DNA of 7,594 nt, from the NCBI GenBank assembly GCA_023412635.1, contig JAEYNI010000008.1, positions 1 through 7,594 on the forward strand, given 5' to 3'. A program made the translations under genes and the position numbers. This document shows positions 1 through 5,536 of the stretch, one piece after another; within the stretch, counting starts at the first letter, position 1; each line of letters begins with the position of its first letter. This stretch comes from Bacillota bacterium (lineage in GTDB: Bacteria > Bacillota > Clostridia > Acetivibrionales > DSM-1351). The notes below the pieces were generated by a model. That model searched no databases. It had not been told where the DNA came from and saw nothing but the letters and a program-made list of their open reading frames with translations.

Positions 1-10
1 TCCAGTTAGA

Positions 11-17
11 AAGGAGA
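11..17 (+). promoter_or_regulatory. Ribosome binding site of fhs
   Basis: AAGGAGA lies 6 bases upstream of the TTG at 24. It supports this TTG as the true start, since no in-frame ATG lies nearby and the N-terminus matches the family. The promoter must lie left of the window. Confidence 0.85.
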
Positions 18-23
18 AACACA

Positions 24-1694
24 TTGCTTACAGATATTCAAATAGCACAAAACTGTAAAATGCTCCATATCAGGAAAATAGCCGAAAAACTTGGAATAGC
101 CGAGGAAGATCTCGAGTACTACGGTAACTATAAAGCCAAGCTTTCCGAAGGTCTATGGGACAAGGTTAAAAATAACAAAGATGGTAAACTGGTGCTGGTT
201 ACAGCTATAAACCCTACCCCTGCCGGTGAAGGCAAGACTACTACTACCGTGGGGCTGGGACAAGCTATGTCCAGGATAGGAAAGAATGCAGTAATTGCAC
301 TCAGAGAACCTTCTCTGGGGCCGGTAATGGGTATAAAGGGAGGAGCAGCTGGAGGCGGCTATGCCCAGGTAGTACCTATGGAGGATATCAATCTGCACTT
401 TACAGGTGACATGCATGCTATTACCACTGCAAACAACCTTTTATCAGCCACTATTGACAATCACCTTCAGCAGGGAAATGCTCTTAATATCGATCCCAGA
501 CAAATAGTCTGGAAGCGCTGTATGGATATGAATGACAGAGCACTTAGAAATGTCATTGTGGGTCTGGGTGGGAAAATGAACGGTGTTCCCAGGGAAGATG
601 GTTTTAACATTACTGTGGCTTCCGAGATCATGGCTATACTGTGCCTGGCGTCCGACATCTCTGACCTAAAAAAGCGCCTGGGCAGCATTATAATCGGTTA
701 TACTTACGAGGGACAGCCTGTTACTGCACATGACCTCAAAGTTGATGGCGCTATGACACTTTTATTGAAGGACGCCATAAAGCCAAATCTGGTTCAGACC
801 CTTGAGGGCACTCCAGCCATAATGCACGGGGGACCCTTTGCAAACATCGCCCATGGTTGCAACAGTGTTACTGCTACAAAGTATGCCTTGAAGCTGGCCG
901 ATTATGTTATTACCGAGGCAGGCTTCGGTGCCGATCTCGGTGCTGAGAAGTTCTTTGATATCAAATGCCGCTTTGCAGGCTTTAAGCCCGCCGCAGTAGT
1001 TTTGGTTGCTACCATCAGGGCTCTTAAGTACAATGGTGGAATCAAGAGAGAAAATTTAAAGGAAGAAAATATTTCTGCTCTTTCAATGGGTTTTGCAAAT
1101 GTGGAGAAACATATAGAAAACCTGCAGCAGTTTGGTGTGCCTGTTTTGGTTGCCATAAATCATTTCGATACAGATACCGACGCTGAAATTCAGCTTGTAC
1201 GCGATAGATGTACTGCACTTGGAGTAAAGGTTGCCTTCTCGGATGTTTTTCTTAAGGGTGGTGAAGGCGGTATTGAGCTGGCTCAGAAACTTGTAGAGCT
1301 GACTGATTCCACAGAATCCAATTTCGCCCCTATTTACGATGCAACACTTCCTATAAGAGAAAAGATTAAGGCAATAGTAACAAAAATCTATGGCGGGAAT
1401 TCTGTAATTTATACCGCTGCTGCTGAGAAGTCAATTGCCAAGATTGAAGAAATGGGGCTTGATAAAATGCCAGTCTGTATGGCAAAAACTCAGTATTCCT
1501 TATCTGATAATCCTGCCTTGCTTGGAAGACCAACCGGGTTTGATGTTACTGTACGTGAGGTTAGAATTTCTGCCGGGGCCGGCTTTATCGTCGCTCTTAC
1601 AGGAGATATTATGACAATGCCCGGCCTTCCGAAAGTCCCGGCTGCTGAGAAGATCGACATAGATGAAAATGGGGTAATAACAGGATTGTTTTAA
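24..1694 (+). CDS. fhs: Formate-tetrahydrofolate ligase (10-formyl-THF synthetase)
   Basis: This cytoplasmic enzyme makes 10-formyltetrahydrofolate from formate, THF and ATP. It feeds purine and formyl-Met-tRNA synthesis and the methyl branch of one-carbon metabolism. The 556-residue product is the usual full length for the family. Visible signatures are a P-loop-like TPAGEGKTT at residues 65-73, the first family signature GIKGGAAGGGY at 103-113 and the second family signature VATIRALKYNGG at 327-338. The start is a TTG with a well-spaced AAGGAGA ribosome binding site. The gene appears to be the last or only one in its transcript, because an intrinsic terminator begins about 70 bases after the stop. 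No frameshift or missing signature is seen. Identification is very secure; only a possible operon partner upstream is hidden. Confidence 0.97.
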   Translation: MLTDIQIAQNCKMLHIRKIAEKLGIAEEDLEYYGNYKAKLSEGLWDKVKNNKDGKLVLVTAINPTPAGEGKTTTTVGLGQAMSRIGKNAVIALREPSLGPVMGIKGGAAGGGYAQVVPMEDINLHFTGDMHAITTANNLLSATIDNHLQQGNALNIDPRQIVWKRCMDMNDRALRNVIVGLGGKMNGVPREDGFNITVASEIMAILCLASDISDLKKRLGSIIIGYTYEGQPVTAHDLKVDGAMTLLLKDAIKPNLVQTLEGTPAIMHGGPFANIAHGCNSVTATKYALKLADYVITEAGFGADLGAEKFFDIKCRFAGFKPAAVVLVATIRALKYNGGIKRENLKEENISALSMGFANVEKHIENLQQFGVPVLVAINHFDTDTDAEIQLVRDRCTALGVKVAFSDVFLKGGEGGIELAQKLVELTDSTESNFAPIYDATLPIREKIKAIVTKIYGGNSVIYTAAAEKSIAKIEEMGLDKMPVCMAKTQYSLSDNPALLGRPTGFDVTVREVRISAGAGFIVALTGDIMTMPGLPKVPAAEKIDIDENGVITGLF

Positions 1695-1696
1695 AC

Positions 1697-1740
1697 TAGA
1701 GTATTTAGATTAAATCATTCAAAATAGAGCATTTAAATTA
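1697..1740. repeat. Imperfect direct repeat, two 16-base copies 28 bases apart
   Basis: TAGAGTATTTAGATTA (1697-1712) recurs as TAGAGCATTTAAATTA (1725-1740) with 14 of 16 bases identical. It lies between the fhs stop and its terminator. It may be a small duplication in AT-rich DNA; no function is evident. Confidence 0.4.
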
Positions 1741-1765
1741 GTGGATGCTTATTTCACATAAAACA

Positions 1766-1796
1766 GATCACACCGGTGGAGGGTGTGATCTTTTTT
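1766..1796 (+). terminator. Intrinsic terminator of fhs
   Basis: A perfect 9-bp stem, GATCACACC (1766-1774) with GGTGTGATC (1782-1790), encloses a 7-base loop and is followed directly by six T. On the minus strand the stem is followed by TGTTTTATG, so weak bidirectional action is possible. Confidence 0.92.
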
Positions 1797-1814
1797 ATCC
1801 TGGTTTTTCTTTCC

Positions 1815-1836
1815 AGGTTTGTTTTGTTACAAACCT
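1815..1836. repeat. Short inverted repeat (8-bp stem, 6-base loop)
   Basis: AGGTTTGT (1815-1822) pairs with ACAAACCT (1829-1836). No T-run follows on either strand, so it is not a clear terminator. It overlaps the end of the possible minus-strand remnant. Confidence 0.4.
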
Positions 1837-1970
1837 AACCTACTGTCCCAAGCCCACCTTTTATGATCCGATGAATACTTACAGTCTTTACTCTTAGTAC
1901 CTTTTGATCCACCTGTCTTATGGTAATAACCGCACTCGATATCTTCGAAATCCCAATAATGGTATAATTT
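1827..1970 (-). pseudogene. Possible remnant of a coding frame (C-terminal fragment)
   Basis: Reading leftward on the minus strand from an in-frame TAA at 1971-1973, 47 sense codons run to a TAA at 1827-1829. The frame has no ATG, GTG or TTG start and no ribosome binding site, so it is unlikely to be translated as it stands. Its composition is not what random AT-rich DNA gives. It has three Trp, many Tyr, Gly, Ser, Lys and Asp, and two Cys, with stretches such as YHYWDFEDIECGYYHKTGG and KRWAWDS. I infer a decayed C-terminal end of a lost gene, perhaps of a secreted protein, but I do not recognise the family. Chance remains possible. Confidence 0.3.
1960..1968 (+). promoter_or_regulatory. Candidate extended -10 promoter element upstream of sigma gene
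   Basis: TGGTATAAT is a perfect extended -10 hexamer (TGN plus TATAAT) about 114 bases before the sigma gene start. No good -35 is seen at 16-18 bases upstream. If used, it would give a leader of roughly 105 bases containing the palindrome at 2042-2053. Confidence 0.35.
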
Positions 1971-1993
1971 TTATGTAAAAATGAACCCTTTTA

Positions 1994-2021
1994 TTGAGTT
2001 CAGACTCTATTACTATATACA
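1994..2021 (+). promoter_or_regulatory. Candidate housekeeping-type promoter of first sigma/anti-sigma pair
   Basis: TTGAGT (1994-1999) and TATACA (2016-2021) are separated by 16 bases, each resembling the main-sigma consensus. No ECF-like -35/-10 pair is evident upstream of this gene, unlike the second module. The choice between this promoter and the extended -10 at 1960 cannot be made by eye. Confidence 0.4.
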
Positions 2022-2041
2022 ACATATGATGTACTTAAATT

Positions 2042-2053
2042 TGTGTTAACACA
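2042..2053. promoter_or_regulatory. Perfect 12-bp palindrome, possible operator
   Basis: TGTGTTAACACA is its own reverse complement. It lies about 20 bases downstream of the candidate -10 at 2016 and ends 12 bases before the ribosome binding site. That position would suit a repressor roadblock. It has no loop, so it is a protein-binding candidate rather than an RNA hairpin. The binding protein is unknown. Confidence 0.35.
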
Positions 2054-2065
2054 CCACTTTTAATT

Positions 2066-2073
2066 AAAAGGAG
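2066..2073 (+). promoter_or_regulatory. Ribosome binding site of first sigma gene
   Basis: AAAAGGAG ends 8 bases before the TTG at 2082. It decides this TTG as the start; the nearby ATG at about 2091 is out of frame. Confidence 0.8.
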
Positions 2074-2081
2074 CTGAGTTT

Positions 2082-2717
2082 TTGGAGATTGATGAGACTA
2101 TAGATCATCGTGCTGAGGTTTTTAGTATTACAGAAACTGTTACCAAATGCCTTTCAGGTGATCTGGAGTGCTTTGAGGAGTGCTTTGAGGAGTGCTTTGA
2201 GGAGCTTTTTAAACAGTTTTATAGAAAAGCATACGGTACTGCCTACAATATTTGCGGCAGTAAATCCATTGCCGAGGATATTGTTCAGGAAGCGTTTATA
2301 ATTTGCTATAGATCCATAAAAAGCCTGAAGAACCCTGAAGCCTTTAACACCTGGTTTTATAGAGTTATAGTCAGACTAAGCTGGCGTATGGTCAAAAAGC
2401 AGAAAATTAACGGTTGTATCGGAGATTACAGTAGTACTTTAGTATCTGCTGATACAACAGATTCCATATGCAGTAATTTAGTTATTCAGCAAAAGATTAA
2501 TAATCTGAAACTGCCTTTAAAAACAGTATTGATCCTGTTTTACTTCAATGATTTGTCAGTAAGTGAAATTTCAAAGGTATTGGGTTGTTTTGAAGGTACT
2601 GTAAAATCAAGGCTTTATAAGGCAAGAAAAATACTTAAGATGGAATTAGCTTTTTTGAACGAAGAAAGTGCTGGTAATTTAATAATTAATTTTAAGGAGG
2701 TCGATTTGAATGAGTGA
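2082..2717 (+). CDS. ECF-type RNA polymerase sigma factor with repeat-expanded region 2 (module 1)
   Basis: This 211-residue alternative sigma factor would direct RNA polymerase to a small set of promoters when released by the membrane protein encoded next to it. Region 2 spans about residues 38-105, with the SIAEDIVQEAF core and the NPEAFNTWFYRVIVRLSWR segment that contributes to -10 recognition. Region 4 spans about 134-188, with the helix-turn-helix LSVSEISKVLGCFEGTVKSR. There is no region 1.1 or 3, as is typical of ECF factors. An oddity is that residues 29-40 are three tandem ECFE units from a perfect 12-base DNA repeat. A usual family member has one such unit in GDxExFEELF. The expansion lengthens the first helix of region 2 by about eight residues and places Cys at 30, 34 and 38. 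The start is TTG. The gene overlaps the anti-sigma gene by 8 bases. I cannot assign an ECF subgroup. Confidence 0.93.
   Translation: MEIDETIDHRAEVFSITETVTKCLSGDLECFEECFEECFEELFKQFYRKAYGTAYNICGSKSIAEDIVQEAFIICYRSIKSLKNPEAFNTWFYRVIVRLSWRMVKKQKINGCIGDYSSTLVSADTTDSICSNLVIQQKINNLKLPLKTVLILFYFNDLSVSEISKVLGCFEGTVKSRLYKARKILKMELAFLNEESAGNLIINFKEVDLNE
2166..2201 (+). repeat. Three perfect 12-base tandem repeats inside the sigma gene
   Basis: GAGTGCTTTGAG occurs at 2166-2177, 2178-2189 and 2190-2201, followed by a partial fourth copy (GAG-C-TTTTT). The unit is a multiple of three, so copy changes by slippage keep the reading frame and add or remove ECFE. Confidence 0.97.
2694..2701 (+). promoter_or_regulatory. 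Ribosome binding site of module 1 anti-sigma gene
   Basis: AAGGAGGT lies inside the 3' end of the sigma gene, 8 bases before the ATG at 2710. It is a near-perfect Shine-Dalgarno sequence, stronger than that of the sigma gene, and would favour an excess of anti-sigma over sigma. Confidence 0.9.
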
Positions 2718-3654
2718 ACTGGATAATTTAATAAAAAGTTCCTTACAAACCGGTATAGATATAAATGAAGCTGACTGTGAAAATAGTTATATTAGGCTTA
2801 AAAACAATATTAGGCTAACAAAAGTAAAAAGATATCCTTCTATAGGGCTTTATGCGGTTAACCTGCGTAAAGCGGCAGTAATAACAATTTGCAGCCTTAT
2901 TTGTGTTGCTGCTATATTGGTAGGTTCCTCGAATGATGTTAAGGCAATGGCTCTTGATGCATTTAATACTGTAAAAATGCTTTTTGTTACTGAGAAAACA
3001 GAAACCGGAATTGAAATAGTTCAAAAACCCAGTAGCAATGTAATGTTCCAACCGGGTGTATTTAAGGTAACTTATAAGACTGAAGCGGAAATTGAGAAAT
3101 TGATTGGTTATCCTGTAATTTTTCCGAATTTACTTGATGATTCTTTTGAATTACAAGACCGTCACCTACTGATCGGTTTGGAGAAGGAGATCCCATATGA
3201 TGACAAAACAGTGTTTATGAGGAGAATGGAGACTGCAATCGAAAATCAGGATGAATTTAACGAATTATCTCCTTACCGACCCTTTAGAGGTGTCAGCTGC
3301 TTATATAAATATACAAAAGCTGACCATAAATATGGAGTAACATTCCAAATTTCTTCGTGGCCAATATCCGATACTCCTGACTATAGCCCCAATTCAAATA
3401 TAGAAGAAGTTAAAATCGGAGACGTAAAAGGCTATTGGATTAATGTCAAATACCCTGAGTACCCCTTTACACTCCCCGGTGAAGATCCAATGACTTTTGA
3501 GCCAACTATTAAGGATGACTTTAATAGACTTTCCTGGCTTCAGAATGGTAGAACCTATTCCTTGCACATAATCCGAACTACAAATGTAGAACTTATCACT
3601 AAAGATGACGCCATAAGACTGGCAGAAGAATTTATTAATGCTCAGCCAAAATAA
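2710..3654 (+). CDS. Membrane anti-sigma factor, DUF4367-like sensor domain (module 1)
   Basis: This 314-residue protein is the likely anti-sigma partner of the upstream ECF factor. This is inferred from the overlapping gene pair and the topology. Residues 1-54 form a basic cytoplasmic segment expected to bind the sigma factor. One membrane helix lies at about 55-72 (AAVITICSLICVAAILVG). Residues 73-314 would lie outside the cell. The extracellular part begins VTYKTEAEIEKLIGYPVIFP (120-139) and ends ELITKDDAIRLAEEFI, which resembles the DUF4367 domain common in Firmicute anti-sigma and sporulation-linked membrane proteins. There is no HxxxCxxC zinc motif, so it is not a ZAS-type anti-sigma factor. 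The start ATG overlaps the sigma stop by 8 bases, implying translational coupling. The ligand or stress it senses cannot be told from sequence. Confidence 0.85.
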   Translation: MSELDNLIKSSLQTGIDINEADCENSYIRLKNNIRLTKVKRYPSIGLYAVNLRKAAVITICSLICVAAILVGSSNDVKAMALDAFNTVKMLFVTEKTETGIEIVQKPSSNVMFQPGVFKVTYKTEAEIEKLIGYPVIFPNLLDDSFELQDRHLLIGLEKEIPYDDKTVFMRRMETAIENQDEFNELSPYRPFRGVSCLYKYTKADHKYGVTFQISSWPISDTPDYSPNSNIEEVKIGDVKGYWINVKYPEYPFTLPGEDPMTFEPTIKDDFNRLSWLQNGRTYSLHIIRTTNVELITKDDAIRLAEEFINAQPK

Positions 3655-3662
3655 AATTCAGC

Positions 3663-3697
3663 GCATATACCAATTACTAAATTAAATTGGTATATGC
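3663..3697. repeat. Perfect 13-bp inverted repeat between convergent modules
   Basis: GCATATACCAATT (3663-3675) pairs with AATTGGTATATGC (3685-3697) around a 9-base loop, starting 9 bases after the module 1 anti-sigma stop. On the plus strand AAAATAAC follows, not a T-run. On the minus strand it is followed by GCTGAATTTTATTTT. It may end transcription mainly in the minus direction, or act with the next hairpin. Confidence 0.7.
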
Positions 3698-3705
3698 AAA
3701 ATAAC

Positions 3706-3746
3706 TGCCTGCCCTCGAACTTTCGACAGTTATACGAGGGCAGGCA
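3706..3746. terminator. GC-rich hairpin, probable terminator of module 2 (minus strand)
   Basis: TGCCTGCCCTCG (3706-3717) pairs with CGAGGGCAGGCA (3735-3746), a perfect 12-bp GC-rich stem with a 17-base loop in AT-rich surroundings. On the minus strand it lies 39 bases past the anti-sigma stop and is followed by GTTATTTTGC, a weak T-rich tract. On the plus strand no T-run follows. A competing 7-bp pairing, ATAACTG (3701-3707) with CAGTTAT (3727-3733), is also possible. Confidence 0.6.
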
Positions 3747-3785
3747 ATTGAAACGAAATTTTAGGTATTGTGAAGCAGAAGTTAA

Positions 3786-4754
3786 TTACTTTATTGACTC
3801 TGCCATTTTTATTAAGTCAGTTTGGTCAACATTTCCTCTTCCATTTAATCCGTATAGTACTCCATTATATTCCCAATCAATACATTTACCACGCCTGCCA
3901 TCAAAAATTACAGCATCTGAATTATTAATTTTAATCTTTTCTATATCACCATCAGTTGAAATTTCATATGCTGTTTCTTCATCAGAAAATCTCTGCTGCA
4001 TGTAAATATAGTTTCCCTTGGCCTGGTTCTTAAAATATAAGTCTATGTATTTTGTCTGATTAACAGCTCCAGTCTCATCCTTGTAAAATTCAGCTTTTTC
4101 GAATTCATAGCCATTAGGTAAAAAGTCAGGCAGTATTACTTTAAAGCAGGTATAATCATTTAATTTTTCAAAATCCTTGACTACTAGCTTCCCTTCTTGA
4201 GCCATTTTTTCTTTCTGTGCTCCTGTAACCACTTGACCATCTGAAAAATCAACAATTTTTTCACCTTCAGCCGTATATAATTCTCCTCTAGTTTCTTCAG
4301 TTATTACTTCCAGAGGATTTCCGTCTTTATCGAATATCTTCCCTTTTAGTTCATCTGGAACCTTATACTCCTTAATATCAGGATGTTTAACCTGTATAGC
4401 ATTAATATTACCCAGAGAAATCGATTTTATTATTTTCTCCACAAAATCCTGAGCAAAGGTTGTTTGCATTAGGGTTATTAACAGTACCGTAACGGTCGCC
4501 GCAGTAATTGTAATACGTTTTAAGCTTTTTGTTCTATTCATGTTAAAATCCTCACTTTTCTTAATTCTGCTTTTAATTTTATTCAGAACTTCTTCTCTTT
4601 CACTTTCTCTGCTGAAATCCTGACTTGATAGTTTTTTTCCCAATTCTATCAACTCTAAGGGTTCATACAATCCCATCTTGTTCGGGATATTTGCCCCTTT
4701 AAAGTAATTATCCATATCAGCTGAGAAGTAATCCTTAATGTTATCCCTGTTCAT
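3786..4754 (-). CDS. Membrane anti-sigma factor with C-terminal DUF4367 domain (module 2)
   Basis: This 322-residue, single-pass membrane protein very likely sequesters the sigma factor encoded just upstream. Residues 1-80 are cytoplasmic, charged and probably helical, and would be the sigma-binding part. One membrane helix lies at about 81-101 (ITITAATVTVLLITLMQTTFA). The outer part has two blocks. Residues 135-200 contain GKIFDKDGNPLEV and a TAEGEKIVDFSDGQ stretch, a repeat-like FDKxGN/AEGxK pattern seen in clostridial anti-sigma proteins. Residues about 205-322 form the DUF4367 domain, from VILPDFLPNGYEF to the final DLIKMAESIK. No zinc-finger motif is present. The ATG at 4754 overlaps the sigma stop by 4 bases (ATGA), so the genes are translationally coupled; GAGAGGGTG serves as ribosome binding site. 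The partner is inferred from the overlap; the sensed signal is unknown. Confidence 0.87.
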   Translation of the reverse strand: MNRDNIKDYFSADMDNYFKGANIPNKMGLYEPLELIELGKKLSSQDFSRESEREEVLNKIKSRIKKSEDFNMNRTKSLKRITITAATVTVLLITLMQTTFAQDFVEKIIKSISLGNINAIQVKHPDIKEYKVPDELKGKIFDKDGNPLEVITEETRGELYTAEGEKIVDFSDGQVVTGAQKEKMAQEGKLVVKDFEKLNDYTCFKVILPDFLPNGYEFEKAEFYKDETGAVNQTKYIDLYFKNQAKGNYIYMQQRFSDEETAYEISTDGDIEKIKINNSDAVIFDGRRGKCIDWEYNGVLYGLNGRGNVDQTDLIKMAESIK

Positions 4755-5314
4755 AATGCACCCTCTCTTTCAATTTCCACCTTTAACTTTTTCAAAATTC
4801 GGTAAACTTTTATTCCTACATTGCTTTCTGTTAGTTTCAGCAGTTCGGCAATTTCCTTGTTTTTCAGGGCCGCACCAAATTTAAGTGCCACGATATTTCT
4901 ATCCCCTGGGTTCAGGGTATTCAGGGCCTTTAAGAGCCTGTCATTAGTCTCTCCCTTTATTACAATTCCTTCAGGATCTTTTTTTGTAGAGACTAATTCA
5001 CGTAATGCATCAAATGAAAGGATTTTATGCTTCTTATGCTCTCTGAAATAGTCATTTACCACATTTCTGGCTATTGCAAATAACCATACTTCAAAAGGTG
5101 ACTTTCTTTGAGAATATGTCTCTGCTTTCCGAATTACCTTTTCAAAAACCTGGCTTGTAAGATCCTCTGTTGTGAACCGGCAATATATTCTATAGTAAAT
5201 ATAGTTGTAAATTCTTTTATAGTAAGCTTCAAAAATATAGTCAAACTCTTTTTCTATATACATCTTTCCATATAGTTCTTTTTCCAGTGAGTCATACAAC
5301 ACCTCCTGTTTCAT
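4751..5314 (-). CDS. ECF-type RNA polymerase sigma factor (module 2)
   Basis: This 187-residue alternative sigma factor is released, by inference, when its membrane anti-sigma partner senses a signal. Region 2 covers about residues 24-91, from FDYIFEAYYKRIYNYIYYRIY through TEDLTSQVFEKVIRK to PFEVWLFAIARNVVNDYFR. Region 4 covers about 127-178, ALNTLNPGDRNIVALKF followed by the helix-turn-helix LKNKEIAELLKLTESNVGIKVYR. The two regions are joined by a linker of about 35 residues without region 3. The open frame extends to a TTG at 5332. I chose the ATG at 5314 because AAGGAG (5322-5327) lies exactly 7 bases before it, while the TTG has no ribosome binding site. Its region 4 recognition helix differs from that of the module 1 sigma factor, so the two should recognise different -35 elements. 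A candidate ECF promoter lies 48-75 bases upstream. Confidence 0.93.
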   Translation of the reverse strand: MKQEVLYDSLEKELYGKMYIEKEFDYIFEAYYKRIYNYIYYRIYCRFTTEDLTSQVFEKVIRKAETYSQRKSPFEVWLFAIARNVVNDYFREHKKHKILSFDALRELVSTKKDPEGIVIKGETNDRLLKALNTLNPGDRNIVALKFGAALKNKEIAELLKLTESNVGIKVYRILKKLKVEIEREGAL

Positions 5315-5321
5315 TTGTCTG

Positions 5322-5327
5322 CTCCTT
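5322..5327 (-). promoter_or_regulatory. Ribosome binding site that sets the module 2 sigma start
   Basis: On the minus strand AAGGAG is followed by 7 bases and the ATG at 5314. It falls inside the longer open frame that begins at 5332, showing the longer start is not needed. Confidence 0.88.
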
Positions 5328-5361
5328 CCCAAATTTACCTAGCTAAGTAATTTCATATGTT

Positions 5362-5389
5362 AATACGGAGAATTCATCATTCTATTACA
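5362..5389 (-). promoter_or_regulatory. Candidate ECF-type (autoregulatory) promoter of module 2
   Basis: On the minus strand TGTAAT (5384-5389) and CGTATT (5362-5367) are separated by exactly 16 bases. This resembles the TGAAAC/TGTAAC plus CGTA/CGTC pattern of Bacillus ECF promoters. It lies about 50 bases upstream of the sigma start and downstream of the terminator of the preceding gene. Autoregulation by the encoded sigma factor is inference. Confidence 0.5.
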
Positions 5390-5451
5390 CTCTTTCAGTA
5401 AAGTTTTTATTAATTTCCATACACTTAATTAAACATTTTAAGTCAATAAAA

Positions 5452-5486
5452 AAGCTTTCCATGATTCATATTATCACAGAAAGCTT
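5452..5486 (-). terminator. Intrinsic terminator of the CotS-like gene
   Basis: On the minus strand AAGCTTTC (5486-5479) pairs with GAAAGCTT (5459-5452), with a further TGAT/ATCA pairing inside after a 2x2 internal loop, followed by TTTTTATT. It begins about 50 bases after the gene's stop and separates it from the module 2 promoter. Confidence 0.85.
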
Positions 5487-5536
5487 CCATTTTTGCTAAT
5501 TCATACTATACCACACGGGTTTATTACAAAAATCCT

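Noticed and set aside
153..1156. Several minus-strand open frames within fhs
   Set aside because: They are antisense shadows of a full-length, signature-bearing enzyme gene and have no ribosome binding sites or domain features.
2110..2301. Plus-strand frame with ALRS repeats overlapping the first sigma gene
   Set aside because: It is the +1 frame of the 12-base repeat inside a well-supported sigma gene. Its start has no ribosome binding site and it has no recognisable domain.
3701..3744. Possible H-type pseudoknot between the two modules
   Set aside because: The interleaved pairings exist, but one crossing loop would have a single base spanning a 7-bp stem, which is sterically implausible. 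They are better seen as alternative hairpins.
3694..4005. Plus-strand open frame across the hairpins and the end of the module 2 anti-sigma gene
   Set aside because: It runs through the inverted repeats and antisense to a clear DUF4367 coding sequence, and lacks a ribosome binding site.
5293..5308. AGGAGG followed by an ATG on the minus strand inside the start of the module 2 sigma gene
   Set aside because: The ATG is out of frame with the sigma gene and I could not support any protein from it, so the AGGAGG is probably just coding sequence (QEVL).
5315..5332. N-terminal extension of the module 2 sigma factor from a TTG at 5332
   Set aside because: The ideal ribosome binding site of the ATG at 5314 lies within this stretch, and no ribosome binding site precedes the TTG.
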